From the NCBI GenBank assembly GCA_017472925.1, contig JAFUNS010000024.1, positions 1-50,071 on the forward strand: a stretch of DNA of 50,071 bases, written 5' to 3'. The stretch's first letter is position 1; each line of letters opens with the position of its first letter. The position numbers were made by a program, and so were the translations under genes. This DNA is from Bacteroides sp. GTDB taxonomy: Bacteria > Bacteroidota > Bacteroidia > Bacteroidales > Bacteroidaceae. Positions 48,438 through 50,071 of this stretch are shown one piece after another. The notes below the pieces were generated by a model. That model saw only the letters and a list, made by a program, of their open reading frames with translations, was not told the origin of the DNA and ran no database searches.

Positions 48438-48445
48438 TATCTTTG
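48438..48445 (+). promoter_or_regulatory. purT promoter -7 box
   Basis: TATCTTTG is a perfect consensus match 29 bp before the purT ATG. The -33 region is not clear. Confidence 0.6.
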
Positions 48446-48473
48446 CGGTAACAGAAATTATATCAAATATATC

Positions 48474-49643
48474 ATGACCAAGAAGATTTTATTGTTAGGC
48501 TCAGGCGAACTGGGAAAAGAATTCGTCATTGCAGCCAAGCGCAAAGGACAATATGTAGTTGCGTGTGATTCTTATGCTGGTGCTCCTGCCATGCAGGTGG
48601 CCGATGAATGCGAAGTGTTTTCAATGCTCGATGGTGATGCACTCGAAGCGGCTGTAAAGAAACACCAACCAGATATTATTGTGCCTGAGATTGAAGCAAT
48701 TCGTACAGAACGTTTGTACGATTTCGAAAAGCAAGGAATCCGGGTAGTGCCCAGTGCTAAGGCGGTGAATTATACCATGAACCGTAAGGCTATCCGTGAT
48801 TTGGCTGCCAAGGAATTAGGCTTAAAGACTGCCAAGTATTTTTATGCCAAGTCATTGGAAGAACTGAAAGAGGCTGCTAAGGAAGTTGGTTTCCCATGTG
48901 TAGTGAAACCGTTGATGTCTTCGTCAGGTAAGGGACAGTCATTGGTGAAGACAGCCGATGATTTGGAACAGGCTTGGATTTATGGTTGCGAAGGTAGCCG
49001 TGGTGATATTAAAGAATTGATTATTGAAGAATTCATTAATTTCGATAGCGAAATTACATTGCTTACCGTTACCCAGCAAAATGGTCCTACTTTGTTCTGT
49101 CCACCTATCGGTCACGTACAAAAGAGTGGCGACTATCGTGAAAGTTTCCAACCGGCGGCTATCGATCCGGAGCATTTGAAGGAAGCTCAACGCATGGCTG
49201 CTAAGGTTACTGCTGCATTGACAGGTGCTGGTATTTGGGGAGTAGAGTTTTTCTTGAGTCACGAAAATGGTGTATACTTCAGTGAGCTTTCACCTCGTCC
49301 ACACGATACAGGTATGGTTACTTTGGCTGGTACACAGAACTTGAATGAATTCGAGTTGCATTGTCGTGCTGTACTTGGTCTTCCTATTCCTGAAATTACA
49401 CAAGAACGCATGGGTGCTAGTGCGGTGATTCTTTCACCTATTGCCAGTAAGGAAGCGCCTCGTTATCGTGGTGAAGAAGAAGTATGTAAGGAAACCAATA
49501 CCTATTTGCGTATATTTGGTAAGCCATATACAAAATTGAACCGTCGTATGGGAGTGGTTGTAAGCTATGCTCCGAACGGAAGCGATCTCGATGCTTTGCG
49601 CGATAAGTGTAAGGCAGCTGCCGCTAAGGTAGAAGTATACTAA
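48474..49643 (+). CDS. purT: Formate-dependent phosphoribosylglycinamide formyltransferase
   Basis: This ATP-grasp enzyme makes formyl-GAR from GAR, formate and ATP, an alternative to folate-dependent PurN in purine synthesis. The 389-aa protein has the start [19 protein letters not shown], the ATP-grasp lid [18 protein letters not shown], the metal and phosphate residues in [27 protein letters not shown], and a C-terminal [16 protein letters not shown]. Full length. A hairpin terminator follows 20 bp after the stop. Confidence 0.97.
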   Translation: MTKKILLLGSGELGKEFVIAAKRKGQYVVACDSYAGAPAMQVADECEVFSMLDGDALEAAVKKHQPDIIVPEIEAIRTERLYDFEKQGIRVVPSAKAVNYTMNRKAIRDLAAKELGLKTAKYFYAKSLEELKEAAKEVGFPCVVKPLMSSSGKGQSLVKTADDLEQAWIYGCEGSRGDIKELIIEEFINFDSEITLLTVTQQNGPTLFCPPIGHVQKSGDYRESFQPAAIDPEHLKEAQRMAAKVTAALTGAGIWGVEFFLSHENGVYFSELSPRPHDTGMVTLAGTQNLNEFELHCRAVLGLPIPEITQERMGASAVILSPIASKEAPRYRGEEEVCKETNTYLRIFGKPYTKLNRRMGVVVSYAPNGSDLDALRDKCKAAAAKVEVY

Positions 49644-49663
49644 TTAAAAATAAGTATATAAGG

Positions 49664-49696
49664 AAAGGACATTCTGCTGAAGGATGTCCTTTTTCT
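49664..49696 (+). terminator. purT terminator
   Basis: A perfect 9-bp stem (AAAGGACAT with ATGTCCTTT, 49664-49672 and 49684-49692) is followed by a T-run. Confidence 0.88.
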
Positions 49697-49720
49697 TATG
49701 AATATACCTATATTTAGGGA

Positions 49721-49751
49721 TTGTATAGGTTTTGTAGAAGCATTATCTTTG
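49721..49751 (+). promoter_or_regulatory. Orphan promoter
   Basis: TTG (49721-49723) and a perfect TATCTTTG (49744-49751) are 20 bp apart. No protein-coding gene follows; a strong terminator lies about 60 bp downstream. Confidence 0.65.
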
Positions 49752-49757
49752 TATCAA

Positions 49758-49848
49758 AGTTAGTCATATAGAAATTACGTAAACCACAAATTAGTTAGTT
49801 ATTAGTAAAACGTCTCCCTACGAAGTGATTCGTGGGGAGACGCTTTTA
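49758..49848 (+). ncRNA. Candidate small RNA of about 90 nt
   Basis: A transcript from the promoter at 49721-49751 would begin near 49758 and stop after a 14-bp hairpin (49811-49824 with 49829-49842, one G-U pair, 4-nt loop) followed by CTTTT. No start codon with a usable frame lies between. The 5' half is AT-rich and single stranded, the usual layout of a base-pairing small RNA with an intrinsic terminator. It is not identified with any known family. Confidence 0.5.
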
Positions 49849-49886
49849 TTATGAATCCAGTCATCGTTTGTTATATGAATAATACA

Positions 49887-49922
49887 AAAAAAGTGGATGT
49901 GTCTATACACATCCACTTTTTT
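49887..49922 (-). terminator. Terminator downstream of the tRNA pair
   Basis: A perfect 16-bp stem (49887-49902 with 49907-49922) has a 4-nt loop and A/T runs on both flanks. On the minus strand it follows tRNA-Ser and so should end the tRNA transcript. The GTGGATG stem also occurs at 9277-9308. Confidence 0.85.
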
Positions 49923-49931
49923 ATATTGAAG

Positions 49932-50018
49932 CGGAAGCTGGGGGATTCGAACCCCCGGTACGGTTACCCGTACGTCAGTTTAGCAAACTGGTGGTTTCAG
50001 CCACTCACCCAAACTTCC
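49932..50018 (-). tRNA. tRNA-Ser (anticodon GCU)
   Basis: Read on the minus strand, the 87-nt gene has an acceptor stem GGAAGTT/AGCTTCC, a D arm with GAGTGGCTGAAACCAC, an anticodon loop TTGCTAA reading AGC/AGU, a long variable arm (GTACGGGTAACCGTAC), and a T arm GGGGGTTCGAATCCCCC. The long variable arm is typical of class II serine tRNAs. The 3' CCA is not encoded. It lies 8 bp after a tRNA-Cys on the same strand. Confidence 0.97.
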
Positions 50019-50026
50019 TTCCTTTG

Positions 50027-50071
50027 AGGTTCCTGGCGGATTCGAACCGCCGTACACGGTTTTGCAGACCG
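50027..50071 (-). tRNA. tRNA-Cys (anticodon GCA), 5' part cut by window end
   Basis: On the minus strand the visible 3' part shows the anticodon loop CTGCAAA, closed by a CGGT/ACCG stem, a short variable loop GTAC, a T arm GGCGGTTCGAATCCGCC and acceptor AGGAACC plus T. CCA is not encoded. The 5' acceptor and D arm lie beyond the window. It probably shares a transcript with tRNA-Ser. Confidence 0.88.

Noticed and set aside
49932-50071. Mobile-element attachment site at the tRNA genes
   Set aside because: No integrase and no repeated tRNA 3' end is seen nearby; the tRNA pair looks undisturbed.

Overview
The window reads as chromosomal DNA from the order Bacteroidales, most likely Bacteroides or Phocaeicola. 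Many genes are preceded by the Bacteroidetes -7 element (TAnnTTTG), several with a TTTG/TTG -33 box 19-21 bp upstream. The gene set also fits: a lipoprotein-rich envelope, archaeal-type ProRS, PyrK/PyrD-type dihydroorotate dehydrogenase, secreted GH31/GH43/GH3 enzymes and a smalltalk-type micro-ORF. Almost everything is core housekeeping. The accessory-looking parts are an IS110-family element at the left edge, a decayed smalltalk locus, dispersed palindromic repeats and a long AT-rich gap.

Layout. 1-1310: IS110 transposase (minus) with a non-coding flank that can fold like a bridge RNA. 1311-8374: DUF1460 peptidase-like protein, OmpA lipoprotein, MATE transporter, glyA, then the minus-strand run pyrB-pyrI-flavin reductase, and a small lipoprotein. 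8375-9330: gene-poor stretch with a perfect 23-bp inverted repeat and a frameshifted smalltalk ORF under a good promoter. 9336-18777: GH43 and GH31 (minus), PBP1A (plus), then an HPPK-like gene, GH3 and DUF4298 (minus). 18853-28836: kdsB-M16 peptidase homologue, MORN protein-inositol monophosphatase, YhcH, glgB-membrane protein, lipoprotein, proS. 28953-33935: TauE/SafE, small protein, Nif3, zinc-ribbon protein, a lone HsdR-N-type nuclease domain on the opposite strand, AMP nucleosidase, holA. 33936-34806: AT-rich gap with repeated AATGTAAATT sites before an XRE regulator. 35336-41856: pyrK-pyrD, trmD and ligA (divergent), dapA, polysaccharide deacetylase. 41964-46834: minus-strand rsmG-MBL hydrolase-gcvP and an HD protein. 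47021-49643: PadR-PspC pair and purT. 49700-50071: an orphan promoter plus terminator (candidate small RNA), then tRNA-Ser(GCU) and a truncated tRNA-Cys(GCA) on the minus strand.

How the genes work together. Pyrimidine synthesis appears twice (pyrBI; pyrKD). One-carbon and glycine metabolism is represented by glyA, gcvP and the formate-dependent purT. Envelope building is represented by PBP1A, kdsB, dapA, the deacetylase and the OmpA lipoprotein. Glycan use is represented by GH31, GH43 and GH3, with no SusC/SusD pair in view. No CRISPR array, prophage or obvious new multi-gene system is visible. The most interesting items are the candidate bridge RNA, the smalltalk remnant with its inverted-repeat neighbour, the candidate small RNA, the metal-site-less M16 protein and the repeated sites upstream of the XRE gene.
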